A DNA stretch of 64,000 nucleotides, taken from positions 1-64,000 of the forward strand of contig JABFGB010000022.1 of assembly GCA_013112715.1 (NCBI GenBank), read 5' to 3'. Every line of letters begins with the position of its first letter. The stretch's first letter is position 1. The notes beneath the pieces were generated by a model. It searched no databases, was not told the DNA's origin, and was given only the letters and a program-made list of their open reading frames with translations. This stretch comes from Chloroflexota bacterium. GTDB lineage: Bacteria > Chloroflexota > Anaerolineae > Aggregatilineales > J027. Made by a program: the position numbers and the translations under genes. This document shows positions 53,698 to 62,824 of the stretch, piece after piece.

Positions 53698-54642
53698 ATG
53701 AGTGGTCGTAAACTTTTGGTGGTGGTCATCACCGCCTTGATGGTACTGGCGGTTTTGCCCGTACAGGCCCAAGAAGGCGAAGATTTGCTGAGTGTTGTGA
53801 CAACCGCCTTTACCAATCTGAATGCCTTACAAGGCTATCAAGCTACGACAGAACGCGAACAAACCCAAACAATCAGCAGCGGCGAAGGGTATCTGGCACT
53901 TGCTTCGGACATCAGCATGGAGCAAACGATCACAGCGTTGGTGCGTCCTGCTGCTGAAGGCCAGACGGAAGCCAGCAGTTTTGTGGTTGAACAACGTAAT
54001 TCGGTCTTTATTGACGACACTACGGACAACTCCAACCCCACACGCCAAAATATCAACCTTGAAGTGGTACAGATTGATGGTCAGGTGTATGTCCGCATTC
54101 CCAATGACGTCGAAGGACTGTTTACTGCGACGGATTGGGTCAATATCAGTGAAAATCCCGATGCCCTGCCGCTGGGGGAAGACTTTGATTTTGCCGGGAT
54201 TATTAACCTTAGCGGGATTAGCGGCGCACTCTTTACCCCGGATACCGTGACCGCCATTGAGGAAGGCGCGAACGAAGGCATCAGCGGCCAATTGATGCGT
54301 GTGTTTACCCTGACTATTGACCCTACCGCTTTGTTTAACAGTGTGGATGGAGCGGTCTTGTTGGGCTTAGGGGACGCGAACGATCCAGTGGTACAGGCTG
54401 TTTTGAGTACCATGACCATCCAATATACCGTCTGGATTGGGCAAGATGACAATTTGCCCCATCGTTTGCAGGCCGCCATCAATGTAGATGTGGAACTTGG
54501 TGCGGATTTGACCGGGGGTGATGCGGTGAAAGTGGTGATTAGCAACGAGGGCACGACGGATTACACTGCGTTGGGTGAACCCGTAGATATTCAGGTTCCC
54601 ACTCCGGCCCCGGATGAAGAAGGCGAAGCCGAAGTCAGCTAA
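53698..54642 (+). CDS. Exported protein, LppX/LolA-like fold (putative)
   Basis: A 314-residue exported protein. The signal peptide ends at VQAQ (about residue 25). The mature part is beta-rich with long alternating strands and motifs such as GQVYVRIPNDVEGLF, ATDWVNIS and QYTVWIGQDDNLPHRLQ, which recall the LppX/LprG-type and LolA-like lipid-carrying half-barrels of actinobacteria and Chloroflexota. It ends in an acidic Pro-rich tail. The fold assignment is a resemblance only. AAGGA lies 11 bases before the ATG. Confidence 0.6.
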   Translation: MSGRKLLVVVITALMVLAVLPVQAQEGEDLLSVVTTAFTNLNALQGYQATTEREQTQTISSGEGYLALASDISMEQTITALVRPAAEGQTEASSFVVEQRNSVFIDDTTDNSNPTRQNINLEVVQIDGQVYVRIPNDVEGLFTATDWVNISENPDALPLGEDFDFAGIINLSGISGALFTPDTVTAIEEGANEGISGQLMRVFTLTIDPTALFNSVDGAVLLGLGDANDPVVQAVLSTMTIQYTVWIGQDDNLPHRLQAAINVDVELGADLTGGDAVKVVISNEGTTDYTALGEPVDIQVPTPAPDEEGEAEVS

Positions 54643-54654
54643 ATCTTTGATTCG

Positions 54655-54663
54655 TGCTACAAT
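54655..54663 (+). promoter_or_regulatory. Extended -10 promoter before the AIM24 gene
   Basis: TGC-TACAAT (54655-54663), giving a leader of about 35 bases before the ATG at 54702. Confidence 0.5.
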
Positions 54664-54701
54664 CGTAGGGAGTATTCTACTTTTTCTGTGAGGGAAACCC
54701 T

Positions 54702-55382
54702 ATGGAATACGAGATCAAAGGTACTGTCATGCAGTCGCTTGAAATGCGTCTAAAGCAAGGCGAAACCGTCTATACCGAGGCGGGGGGCATGGCATGGATG
54801 ACTGACGGTATTGACATGAAAACGTCGGGTCGTGGTGGCATTGGCAAGATGTTGGGGCGGGCGCTTTCGGGCGAGAGCCTTTTCTTGACCAATTATACCT
54901 GCACGGCACCACAAGGCATGATTGTTTTTGTGCCGGAAGCACCGGGCAAAATTATCCCACTGCCGCTCCAAGCCGGACACAGTATGATTGCCCAACGCGA
55001 TGCTTTTATGTGCGCGGAAGACAGCGTACAAATCGAAATGCACTTCCGCCGCAAACTGGGCACGGGCTTTTTCGGGGGTGAGGGTTTTGTGTTGCAAAAA
55101 ATCACCGGGCCGGGTATTGCGTTTGTTGAAATCTCCGGTGAAGTCGCGGAATATAACCTGCAACCCGGTCAACGCCTCAAGGTAGACCCCGGCCATATTG
55201 CGATGTACGAGCCGAGCATCAATTATGATATTCAAATGGTCAAAGGCATCACCAATATGTTCTTTGGCGGCGAGGGCTTGTTCCTTGCCACACTCACCGG
55301 GCCGGGGCGTGTCTGGTTACAGACCATGCCCGTGAGTAATTTGGCTCAAAAGATTCTATCATTTATGCCAAAAGGTGGTTGA
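54702..55382 (+). CDS. TIGR00266/AIM24-family protein
   Basis: A 226-residue protein of the AIM24 family (TIGR00266). Recognised by the start YEIKGTVMQSLEMRLKQGETVYTEAGGMAWM, the repeats of GGEGFVLQKITGPG and GGEGLFLATLTGPGRVWLQTMP, and the beta-helix-like pattern. The bacterial role is unknown; a mitochondrial relative is linked to inner-membrane organisation. GAGGG lies 11 bases before the ATG. Confidence 0.88.
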   Translation: MEYEIKGTVMQSLEMRLKQGETVYTEAGGMAWMTDGIDMKTSGRGGIGKMLGRALSGESLFLTNYTCTAPQGMIVFVPEAPGKIIPLPLQAGHSMIAQRDAFMCAEDSVQIEMHFRRKLGTGFFGGEGFVLQKITGPGIAFVEISGEVAEYNLQPGQRLKVDPGHIAMYEPSINYDIQMVKGITNMFFGGEGLFLATLTGPGRVWLQTMPVSNLAQKILSFMPKGG

Positions 55383-55434
55383 TCTGCTTGGCATTTGAGA
55401 TTTGATGGTAATTGTCTATACGTTAGGAGCGATA

Positions 55435-56724
55435 ATGCGAAGTTCATTTTCAGTCGGAATGCGGGGTGCGCTGTTGACCTTTGTGCTGGTGGCAACAGGG
55501 GTCGTAGGAATGGGCACGACGCTACCCGTCAATGCGCAAGATGACGGGGCGCAAACCCCGGCTCAATTGTGTGAAGCGGCTATACCAAATGTCACCGAAC
55601 CTGAGACCCGTACCTATGATGCCCCCGAAGCAGTGTTGGAAGAAGGCGTAAATTATCAGGCCATTTTCTGCACCGAGCAGGGCGCAATTTATGTTGACCT
55701 CTATGAGCAATTTGCACCCGTTACGGTCAATAATTTTGTCTTTCTTGCCAACGAAGGGTACTACAACAACACGACATTCCACCGTGTTATCGCAGATTTT
55801 ATGATTCAAGGCGGCGACCCGGAAGGCACTGGTATGGGTGGCCCGGGCTATGAATTTCAAAATGAAGTGCTGCCCTTCCTCACTTTTGCCGAAGCTGGCG
55901 TGCTGGCAATGGCGAATGCTGGCCCGGATACCAATGGCAGCCAGTTCTTTATCACCCGTGCTCCTACGCAATACTTGGATGGCGACTACTCCATTTTTGG
56001 GGTTGTACTTGAAGGCCAAGAGGTGGTTTTGAATGTGGCCGACCGCGATCCTGATACCGCAACCGAAGAGGGCGATACCCTCCACACGGTTTTGATTGTT
56101 ACTGACCCCTCGACTGTTCAGACCACGTATGTTCCGCCTGTGCCATTTACGGCTGATCAGACGTTTGAAGTCATATCAGCCCTGCTGCCCGCGGAGAGTG
56201 GGTTTACCCAATTGGAGCAGGGGACGGGGTTGTTTACAGGGAGTGAAGAAGCAGTTAGTCAATTCGAAGAAGCTGCCCAAGAAGCCGCGACCACATGGTA
56301 TGGCCTAAATGGGTTTGCTTATGAAGCTGGTAGTTCTTGGCAGGTTGCGGCGTGTCCAGCCGACCCTGAACTCTTTGGGATCGGTTTGCGCATGTTGGAC
56401 TGGGGTACAGCCGAAAACGCTGCTGCCGCCGTGCAAGACGCTTCATTGGGTGAGTTGATGACTGCTCAAGGGTATACTCTCTATGAAACGGATGAGGCAA
56501 CATTGAGTGGGCCACTATTCACGCGCAATACCAGTGCATTCTGTGATAAACCCGGCATTCAGGCCCGTTACATCTTCCCCGAAGGCCGCTATGTGTTGAT
56601 GGTGGACATCATGGTGGATGAAAACGTGGAGGCGCTCGACCAACTGCCGTTGCTCATCAAGACCAACTTCTCCGATATTTTGGAAGGATTGGTCGGGAAT
56701 ATCATTCTCGCTGGAATGAATTAG
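55435..56724 (+). CDS. Secreted cyclophilin-type peptidylprolyl isomerase
   Basis: An exported protein of 429 residues. ATG 55435 is preferred because AGGAG lies 5 bases before it. A signal peptide (to about 35, LPVNAQ) precedes a cyclophilin domain at about 75-225. Its catalytic Arg is intact in TTFHRVIADFMIQGGD (Arg117) and GSQFFITRAP follows. From about 240 to the end is an extra 190-residue region of unknown fold (QTFEVISALLPAESGFTQLEQG). It catalyses proline isomerisation outside the cell; the extra region may bind clients. Unlike the lipoprotein at 45586 this one looks active. Confidence 0.88.
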   Translation: MRSSFSVGMRGALLTFVLVATGVVGMGTTLPVNAQDDGAQTPAQLCEAAIPNVTEPETRTYDAPEAVLEEGVNYQAIFCTEQGAIYVDLYEQFAPVTVNNFVFLANEGYYNNTTFHRVIADFMIQGGDPEGTGMGGPGYEFQNEVLPFLTFAEAGVLAMANAGPDTNGSQFFITRAPTQYLDGDYSIFGVVLEGQEVVLNVADRDPDTATEEGDTLHTVLIVTDPSTVQTTYVPPVPFTADQTFEVISALLPAESGFTQLEQGTGLFTGSEEAVSQFEEAAQEAATTWYGLNGFAYEAGSSWQVAACPADPELFGIGLRMLDWGTAENAAAAVQDASLGELMTAQGYTLYETDEATLSGPLFTRNTSAFCDKPGIQARYIFPEGRYVLMVDIMVDENVEALDQLPLLIKTNFSDILEGLVGNIILAGMN

Positions 56725-56746
56725 GCTTCGATCTGCAAAATCAAAT

Positions 56747-56773
56747 GGGGTGGTTGGCAAAAACAATCACCCC
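56747..56773 (+). other. Hairpin between cyclophilin and biotin carrier genes
   Basis: GGGGTGGTTG and CAATCACCCC pair over 10 bp with one G-T. No T-run follows, so it may be an attenuating or stabilising hairpin. Confidence 0.3.
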
Positions 56774-56838
56774 GGATATGTTTGGGTGAACGGCAACGTC
56801 CACCCTTTGTTTATTTGCACTTAGGGGTTTGAGAAAAA

Positions 56839-57336
56839 ATGAAATATTTTACAACCGTCAATGGACAGACCTACGAAGTCGAAATCAACCGTGAGGGAGA
56901 GGTTAAGGTCAATGGCGAAGTCCGGCAAGTGGATTTTAAGACTCTAGGTGTCAATCAGATTTATTCACTATTGATTGACAACCAATCGTTTGAGGCCGTC
57001 GTAGAAGACCGTGATGGCAAATTCCAAGTGTTGATGGCGGGTGATTTATATGAAGTGGATGTCACCGACGAACGGGAGATGCGTCTGGCGAGGGCTTCCG
57101 GTACGCTTGCTGGAGTAGGTGGAGAAGCCACTATCCGTTCCCCTATGCCGGGTACTATTGTGGCGATCCCCGTCACGGTTGGACAGGAAGTGACCAAAGG
57201 GATGCCAGTGGTGATTTTGGAATCCATGAAAATGCAAAATGAACTCAAAGCCCCCCGCGATGGTGTTGTCCATCACATCAATGTTAAACCCGGCGATAAT
57301 GTGGATCAAAACCAAGTCTTAGTCACGATGCACTAG
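56839..57336 (+). CDS. Biotin/lipoyl carrier protein (BCCP-like)
   Basis: A 165-residue carrier for biotin. The C-terminal domain (about 98-165) has ATIRSPMPGTIVAIPVTVGQEV and the attachment motif ILESMKMQNE with Lys131, the biotin site. ESMKM is typical of biotin carriers rather than lipoyl ones. The N-terminal half (KYFTTVNGQTYEVEINREG, VDFKTLG) resembles biotin-carboxyl-carrier subunits of acyl-CoA or oxaloacetate carboxylases. No carboxylase subunits are adjacent, so its partner lies elsewhere. Confidence 0.85.
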   Translation: MKYFTTVNGQTYEVEINREGEVKVNGEVRQVDFKTLGVNQIYSLLIDNQSFEAVVEDRDGKFQVLMAGDLYEVDVTDEREMRLARASGTLAGVGGEATIRSPMPGTIVAIPVTVGQEVTKGMPVVILESMKMQNELKAPRDGVVHHINVKPGDNVDQNQVLVTMH

Positions 57337-57391
57337 CCACCCAAAAACTTGAATCCACCTTAGAAAATTTCCCTTGCGATGGAGTAATAAT

Positions 57392-59232
57392 TTGCCCCAG
57401 TGGTCTCGCCACAGTCTACGGTTTTTGATTGAGCCATTATTTGGATTACCCCGGTTTACCTACCTAATTGCGATCCTCTACATAGCATTGGCAAGCGTGT
57501 ATGCCATGGTGACCCCGGTATTTGAAAAGCCTGATGAAAATTGGCACTTTGCCTTTGTGATGCACCTTGTCGAAAAAGGGGAACTGCCCTATCAAAGCCT
57601 CCCAACTCGTAATCACTATGCCGAGCAGCAGGGTAGCCAACCACCGCTTTATTATTTGACGTTAGCGGGTCTTTTAAAGGTGACTAACCAAGATGAGTTA
57701 ATGACGGGGTTTCTGCGGCTGAATGTCCGTAACCCTCAATTTGGGCAGCATACGTCACTTTGGCCCGATAACGAAAATGTCTTTGTTCATGGGCGGTGCG
57801 CTAACGAATGTGCCAAAACTGAACGGGCGGTTTATATAGGGCGAGGGCTAAGTATATTGCTAGGCCTCATTGCTGTCCTTGCAGCGGCTTGGACGATACA
57901 ATTGATATTTCCAGACCATCCCGCCTTGCTAATGATTTTTGTTGGCAGTATCGCCTTTAACCCCCAGTTTTTGCACATTTCATCTTCGGTCAGCAACGAC
58001 CCCATGACCTTTGCGACGGTCAATCTCGCCTTCCTATCAGGCTTTTGGTGGCTAAAACATCCGACCAGCTACCGACGAGTCGCTGCATTGGGGGTGATAG
58101 TTGGCCTAGCGGCATTGTCCAAACCAAGTGGGTTAAGTGTGGGGGTGATTGCCGGAATTCTTTTGTTATGGGCAGGCAAGCTCACATGGCAAACGAGATT
58201 TAAGCAGCTTCTCTTGTTTGGAACTATCGTCTTTGTGGTGGCGGGTTGGTGGTATATCAATAATCTTGTCCAATATGGCGAACTGACCGGGGTAGAGCGC
58301 CACATCGAAATTACAGGCGTCCGAGCACCAGAGGCAAGTTTTGAGCAAATCAAAACGGAATGGCGTGGCGTTGGGGATTCGTATTGGGCGTCATTTGGCT
58401 GGGTAATCTCAATATACGTTCTTCCATTCCCTATGATGCGGCACGTATTTTGCAGGCTGTTTTGGCGATTCTATTTGTAATAACGGTGTTTGCACGATGG
58501 CGGACTTGGAACATTGAGCAGCGCTGGTTGATCGTGTTGTCGCTGGTGCAGGTGATTCTAGTAGCGGCGCTGTTAGCACGCTGGATGCGCATGACGGTTG
58601 CGCCCCTTGGCCGATTGATGTATCCCGCCATGATTCCTATATCACTTGTGATGGCGGTTGGATGTCTCAACTTAAGGCCTCAACGCCGGCGGGGTGTAAT
58701 TAGTATCGGGCTAACTTCCTTGTGGGCAGTTGTCCCGATTACTCTGGCTGTTACATTGATTTCTCCTGCTTATCGTCCGACGCAAACACTGATGGATGCT
58801 CAACCCGGCGAAGTCGAAATGTCGTTTGCTGAAAATGGGCAGGAAAAAGCGGTGGTACGCGATTTGGTGTGGAGTGAAGATCAAAACTGGATTTTCCTAC
58901 AAGCCTATTGGGAGACTAAAGCTGAATTTACCTTTGATTACCAAATATTTGTGCATGTCTTGGATGCACAAGGCAATATTATCAGCCAGCGCGACACCTA
59001 TCCGGGCTTGGGGAATCGGCCTACGACGTTATGGAAAGCAGGGGAGGGATTTTCCGATATTGTGGTTATCCCAAAACCAGCGGGTCAAGTTTTTGTAAGT
59101 TTTGCAATTGGGCTATATCGAGCGCATGATGGCATGTTTGAGCGTCTCTCCGTGACAAGTCCAGTATTTGAAATACGTGACAATGCGGTACAAATTCCAA
59201 TTGAACAAATCCGGCGCGGGGCCGTTCCCTAG
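57392..59232 (+). pseudogene. Frameshifted GT-C/DUF2142-like glycosyltransferase
   Basis: A polytopic glycosyltransferase like that at 42129, broken by a one-base deletion near 58404. The first part starts at TTG 57392 (GGAG 7 bases before) and has the family loop FEKPDENWHFAFVMHLVEKGELP. It reads to YWASFGWV and then leaves frame. The other frame resumes exactly at N-LNIRSSIPYDAARIL and runs to 59232 with further helices and the C-terminal beta domain (QIFVHVLDAQGN, YPGLGNRPTTLW). Restoring one base gives about 613 residues. No slippery heptamer is present, so a mutation or a sequence error is more likely than programmed frameshifting. Confidence 0.8.
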
Positions 59233-59321
59233 CTCATTATCCTTCCGCAGCGATATGTGCGAAAATAACCAGCCCTTCTCTCAAAGCACTAGTTATTTCG
59301 GCGTTCGCTAAATTCAAAAGC

Positions 59322-59699
59322 CTATTTGTTACGCCCAAAACCTCCTCGGCTTCGGATATTAGGGCTATCAACACCACGTCCCCCCAGCCGTGTTGATCCA
59401 CCCCCGCCTAATCGTCCACCCCCCCAACCGCGCTTAGTTTCACCGACGGATACGTTCGGGCGAGTTCCAAAACTGCCTCTGCTGCGGATGGTAGGGTCAT
59501 CATAGGTGGGCCGGTTTTCATATCCCTCATTCCCAAATGACCCCCGACCTTGAATATTGGGATCATCATACTGGGGATAGTCCGTGCCAACAGGATTTTC
59601 ACTGGCGCGTGCAGGGAAACCACGTGCCAAGCGGCTTAAGACCATCAATACGACGATGACCAAAAAAGTGAACATACAAAAGGTAAGGATGCTATCCAT
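59322..59699 (-). CDS. Membrane-anchored protein with RSRGSFG repeats
   Basis: A 125-residue protein. The N-terminal hydrophobic helix (ILTFCMFTFLVIVVLMVLSRL) is followed by a Gly/Arg/Asn-rich tail with three copies of a 9-residue motif: DPNIQGRGSFG, DPTIRSRGSFG and SPNIRSRGGFG. The middle is Gly-rich (GWGGGRLGGGGSTRLGG). Not recognised. The repeat may bind a partner or RNA. It lies 12 bases downstream of the next gene on the same strand. Confidence 0.65.
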   Translation of the reverse strand: MDSILTFCMFTFLVIVVLMVLSRLARGFPARASENPVGTDYPQYDDPNIQGRGSFGNEGYENRPTYDDPTIRSRGSFGTRPNVSVGETKRGWGGGRLGGGGSTRLGGRGVDSPNIRSRGGFGRNK

Positions 59700-59711
59700 T
59701 GATTTTTGCTC

Positions 59712-60260
59712 CTATTGAACGCTTAATGCGACAGAATCGGTCTCGTTACCGTTCACCACAAAAACGACCTCGTAGTTACCGGGTTGAAGTTCGGCCCCCG
59801 CTGTTGGCTCGAAGACAAAATTGATACAGGTGTCGTTATAGTCTTGGGCTGCGCTAATCACCGCTGTGTCCTCAACAGGTTGGCCTTCACGATAGAGCCG
59901 CGCAAAAATATTCGTGCCTGTGCTCACAGCACTATTGGGAGCTACAACATAGATCGAATCCGTCGGGGTAAAGGTGGAGGTGTTGTCGGTTGGACAGCCA
60001 TTCCGATCCACATTACTTGTTGTTACCAATGAACCGAGGGACACATCCCCTGTATTGTCGGCTGGTACTTCCACTTGCCCACCATTGTCATTATTAGCGT
60101 CGTTGTTGTTATCGTCATCATCGCCACCCAATATCATAGGCAGAATGAGAATAACGCAAGCCAGCACCACTAAAATAAGACAGCCAAAGCCTAACGTCTT
60201 GGCATCCAGTTTCATGCGGTTCTGAGGCGGAGTATTCGTTTTGCCGAGATTCATGCTCAT
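59712..60260 (-). CDS. Membrane-anchored protein with Ig-like domain
   Basis: A 182-residue protein. A membrane segment lies at about 27-45 (GFGCLILVVLACVILILPMIL). It is followed by an Asp/Asn-rich linker (GGDDDDNNNDANNDN) and a beta-rich domain at about 75-180 (DSIYVVAPNSAV, TNIFARLYREGQPVED, LQPGNYEVVFVVNGNE), similar to Ig-like domains of surface proteins. It precedes the RSRGSFG-repeat gene by 12 bases. Function unknown. Confidence 0.65.
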   Translation of the reverse strand: MSMNLGKTNTPPQNRMKLDAKTLGFGCLILVVLACVILILPMILGGDDDDNNNDANNDNGGQVEVPADNTGDVSLGSLVTTSNVDRNGCPTDNTSTFTPTDSIYVVAPNSAVSTGTNIFARLYREGQPVEDTAVISAAQDYNDTCINFVFEPTAGAELQPGNYEVVFVVNGNETDSVALSVQ

Positions 60261-60413
60261 TTTCCCTATCTTTCTTATCGTTGCAAAAGGCTACACCTTG
60301 TTTGATCGTAAGATTTTTCTGGCGGGAATCCATCGGGCAGGCAGTTGGTTTCAGCTTGGGACATTTAGCAGGGCGGGGGTTAGGCTAACTGACCCATCTC
60401 GTCAACATCGCCC

Positions 60414-60442
60414 TTGTGAGAAAAAACGCCAATCCGTATAAT
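60414..60442 (+). promoter_or_regulatory. Promoter of the GT4-flippase operon
   Basis: TTGTGA (60414-60419) and TATAAT (60437-60442) with a 17-bp spacer, about 35 bases before the GTG start at 60483. Confidence 0.75.
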
Positions 60443-60482
60443 CGCTTGGCTTTTCCCTGAAGTTTATAGCTAGGAGACTGTT

Positions 60483-61730
60483 GTGCAGCGAAAATCCGCT
60501 TACAACATCCTGTGTGTGGCGGCGACTCCCTTCTTTGTGGATCGCGGTGGTCATATTCACATTTATGAACAAGCCCGTGCCCTCCAAAAACTGGGCAATA
60601 AGGTGACCATGGTGACATATCACATCGGGCGTGATATGCCAGATTTAGACATCCGGCGCATTGTCAACATTCCTTGGTATAAGAAAACGGATGCTGGCCC
60701 ATCCTACCAAAAGCCCTATTTGGCTCTGTTGCTGCTCTTGAAATCCATCCAAGTGGCACGTGAAATCAAACCCGATGTGGTTCATGCACATGGCTGGGAT
60801 TCGTGTTGGGTGGCGTGGTGGCTGTGGAAACTCTTGGGCATCCCCTATATTTTTGACATGCAGGGGAGTTTCTCCGGTGAGATCGCTGAACATGGTTACA
60901 GTGCCAAAGGCGGCCCCTACTATAATTTCCTGAGTGGCATAGAACGGCTGACGTTGAAAAAATCCCCAGTCGTTTTGACCTCCTCGACACAAATTTGCCA
61001 GCAATCCCGTGAACGGTTCAACCTCAGCGATGACCATGCGTGGGCCATCTTGGATGGGGTAGATACGGATGAATTTTCGCCGGACACCTATCCACACGAT
61101 TCGGTTTTGCATGAGAAATTGGGTCTGCCTACTAACAAAAAAATCATTGTCTTTATGGGCCTGCTCAAAACCTATCAAGGCGTGGATGATATGATCGAGG
61201 CCGCGCGGGTATTGGTGCATGAACGCGGTTACACCGACGCTCACTTTTTGGTGATGGGTTTCCCCGATGAAGATTTGTATGCGGCTAAGGCGGCTGAAAA
61301 AGGCGTGAAAGACTATTTCACCTTTACGGGCAAGGTCGAATATCGGGAAACCGGACATTACATGGCCCTCGCAGACGTAGCCATTGCCCCCAAGATTGCC
61401 ATTACCGAAGGCGACGCCAAAATCTATTTCTACATGGCGATGGGTTTGCCTGTCGTGGCCTATGAGCGGCCGGCCAGCCTTGAAATTCTGGGCGATTTGG
61501 CCTTCTATGCCAAGTTCCATGACCCGATAGATTTGGCGCGGGCTTTGCATGAAGCCCTTGAAAATCCGGATTTGAAGGCACGTGGCGCGGCGAGTCGTCA
61601 AAAAGCGGTGGATGAATATTCATGGACAGCCGTTGCCCGACGCATTATGGATGCCTATGCGATTGCCGAAGATCGCATGTCGGGTCGTCGTCGTGCGAAT
61701 GAACCTGTGATTGGAACCCAGCGGACATGA
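60483..61730 (+). CDS. Glycosyltransferase family 4 (GT-B)
   Basis: A 415-residue glycosyltransferase. It starts with GTG at 60483, with AGGAGA 6 bases before it. The N-terminal half has VDRGGHIHIYEQARALQKLGN and DVVHAHGWDS, typical for GT4. The C-terminal half has VFMGLLKTYQGVDDMIEA and the EX7E region, here KIYFYMAMGLPVVAYERPAS, which lacks the common EGFG. Its stop overlaps the next start (ATGA), so it is coupled to the LPG-synthase-like membrane protein. Confidence 0.88.
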   Translation: MQRKSAYNILCVAATPFFVDRGGHIHIYEQARALQKLGNKVTMVTYHIGRDMPDLDIRRIVNIPWYKKTDAGPSYQKPYLALLLLLKSIQVAREIKPDVVHAHGWDSCWVAWWLWKLLGIPYIFDMQGSFSGEIAEHGYSAKGGPYYNFLSGIERLTLKKSPVVLTSSTQICQQSRERFNLSDDHAWAILDGVDTDEFSPDTYPHDSVLHEKLGLPTNKKIIVFMGLLKTYQGVDDMIEAARVLVHERGYTDAHFLVMGFPDEDLYAAKAAEKGVKDYFTFTGKVEYRETGHYMALADVAIAPKIAITEGDAKIYFYMAMGLPVVAYERPASLEILGDLAFYAKFHDPIDLARALHEALENPDLKARGAASRQKAVDEYSWTAVARRIMDAYAIAEDRMSGRRRANEPVIGTQRT

Positions 61731-62764
61731 CCGAAACCACACCAACTAAGCGCTCAGTCAACTGGAAACGTATTTGGAACTGGGGTCGCCTGATTTTAGG
61801 CGTAGGCGGTCTTGGGATCGTTATCTATAGCGTGTCTGAACGAGATGCGTTGATAGAAGGCCTACTGAAAGTCAATTTGTGGTGGGTATTGGTTGCCCTA
61901 GTGCTAAATTTTGCCGCCACCCTTGTCAAAACAGGCCGATGGTGGTTAGTGCTGCAAGGGAGCGATATTCCAAACCTGAAACCCTCCCGCTTATTGGGAA
62001 CGTACCTAGTCGGTATGTTTTTTAGCCAATTTATGCCGGGGTCTTCGATGGGCGGGGACGCTATGCGCATGGTTGAGATGAGCGCAGATTCTGGCAAAGC
62101 CGCTAGTTCAGTCGCCTCGGTGATGATTGAGCGTGTTGTGGGCATGTTGACTATTTTGAGTACCGCCAGCCTGATTCTGCTGTTCACCAACTATGATGAA
62201 TTGACCCTAACCTTTGAATTGGCAATGCACATCCTGTCAGTTGGCGGGATTGCGGCCTTGTTTGTCTTACGAATGGGCTGGTTTGTTGAGCCATTTACCA
62301 AGTTGCTGACGCGCTTCAAATTAGGCAAGGTTGCGGGGAAGGTGGTCTCACTCAGCGAAGCGCTCCAAAGTCAGCTTGGCAGTGTCCGTATCTTGTTTTA
62401 CATGGTTGCCCTATCCTTTTTGGCAAATGCCATGACCATGACGGGGGCTTATTTGGTGCTGATCGGTTTTGGTGAAACAGTGCCCTACTTTGCCTTTATA
62501 CCGCTGATGTGTATGGCCGTAGCGGTTGAATTGATTCCAATTTCCCCCGGCGCGTTGGGCCTACGTGAAGCCACCTATGTCGCCTTTTTGACAGGCTTTT
62601 TGGGCGTGGCTGAATCCGCCTCACTGGGGACGGCCCTCGTTGTGCGTGCGATTAGCATGGTGCATGGTGTCATCGGCGGCCTTATTCTGGTCAGTCGAGG
62701 GATTAGTTCCAATCAGAGGAGCGAAGTCAACCCCAACACCACCGCGCCATCTGCGACATCCTGA
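61727..62764 (+). CDS. Lysylphosphatidylglycerol synthase-type flippase domain protein
   Basis: A 345-residue polytopic protein of the LPG_synthase_TM (UPF0104) family. Hydrophobic segments recur throughout, with FFSQFMPGSSMGGDAMRMVEMSADSG and MIERVVGMLTILS, which are the family signatures, and IPISPGALGLREATYVAFL near the C-terminus. Such stand-alone domains probably flip or move lipids; no synthase domain is present. It overlaps the GT4 gene by four bases, which suggests a lipid-linked glycan function. Confidence 0.88.
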   Translation: MTETTPTKRSVNWKRIWNWGRLILGVGGLGIVIYSVSERDALIEGLLKVNLWWVLVALVLNFAATLVKTGRWWLVLQGSDIPNLKPSRLLGTYLVGMFFSQFMPGSSMGGDAMRMVEMSADSGKAASSVASVMIERVVGMLTILSTASLILLFTNYDELTLTFELAMHILSVGGIAALFVLRMGWFVEPFTKLLTRFKLGKVAGKVVSLSEALQSQLGSVRILFYMVALSFLANAMTMTGAYLVLIGFGETVPYFAFIPLMCMAVAVELIPISPGALGLREATYVAFLTGFLGVAESASLGTALVVRAISMVHGVIGGLILVSRGISSNQRSEVNPNTTAPSATS

Positions 62765-62771
62765 TAATTTT

Positions 62772-62806
62772 AGGTGGAGTAACCAAGTTGCTCCACCTCT
62801 TTTTTC
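62772..62806 (+). terminator. Terminator after the flippase gene
   Basis: AGGTGGAG (62772-62779) pairs perfectly with CTCCACCT (62791-62798), followed by CTTTTTT. It lies 8 bases after the stop. Confidence 0.85.
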
Positions 62807-62824
62807 AACAGTTTAGAGGCTGGT

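Noticed and set aside
58395-58415. Programmed frameshifting in the GT-C gene
   Set aside because: No slippery sequence or pseudoknot-like stem is near; a simple one-base loss fits better.
60645-61601. A 318-residue minus-strand frame
   Set aside because: It lies wholly inside the GT4 gene on the opposite strand and shows no family motif.
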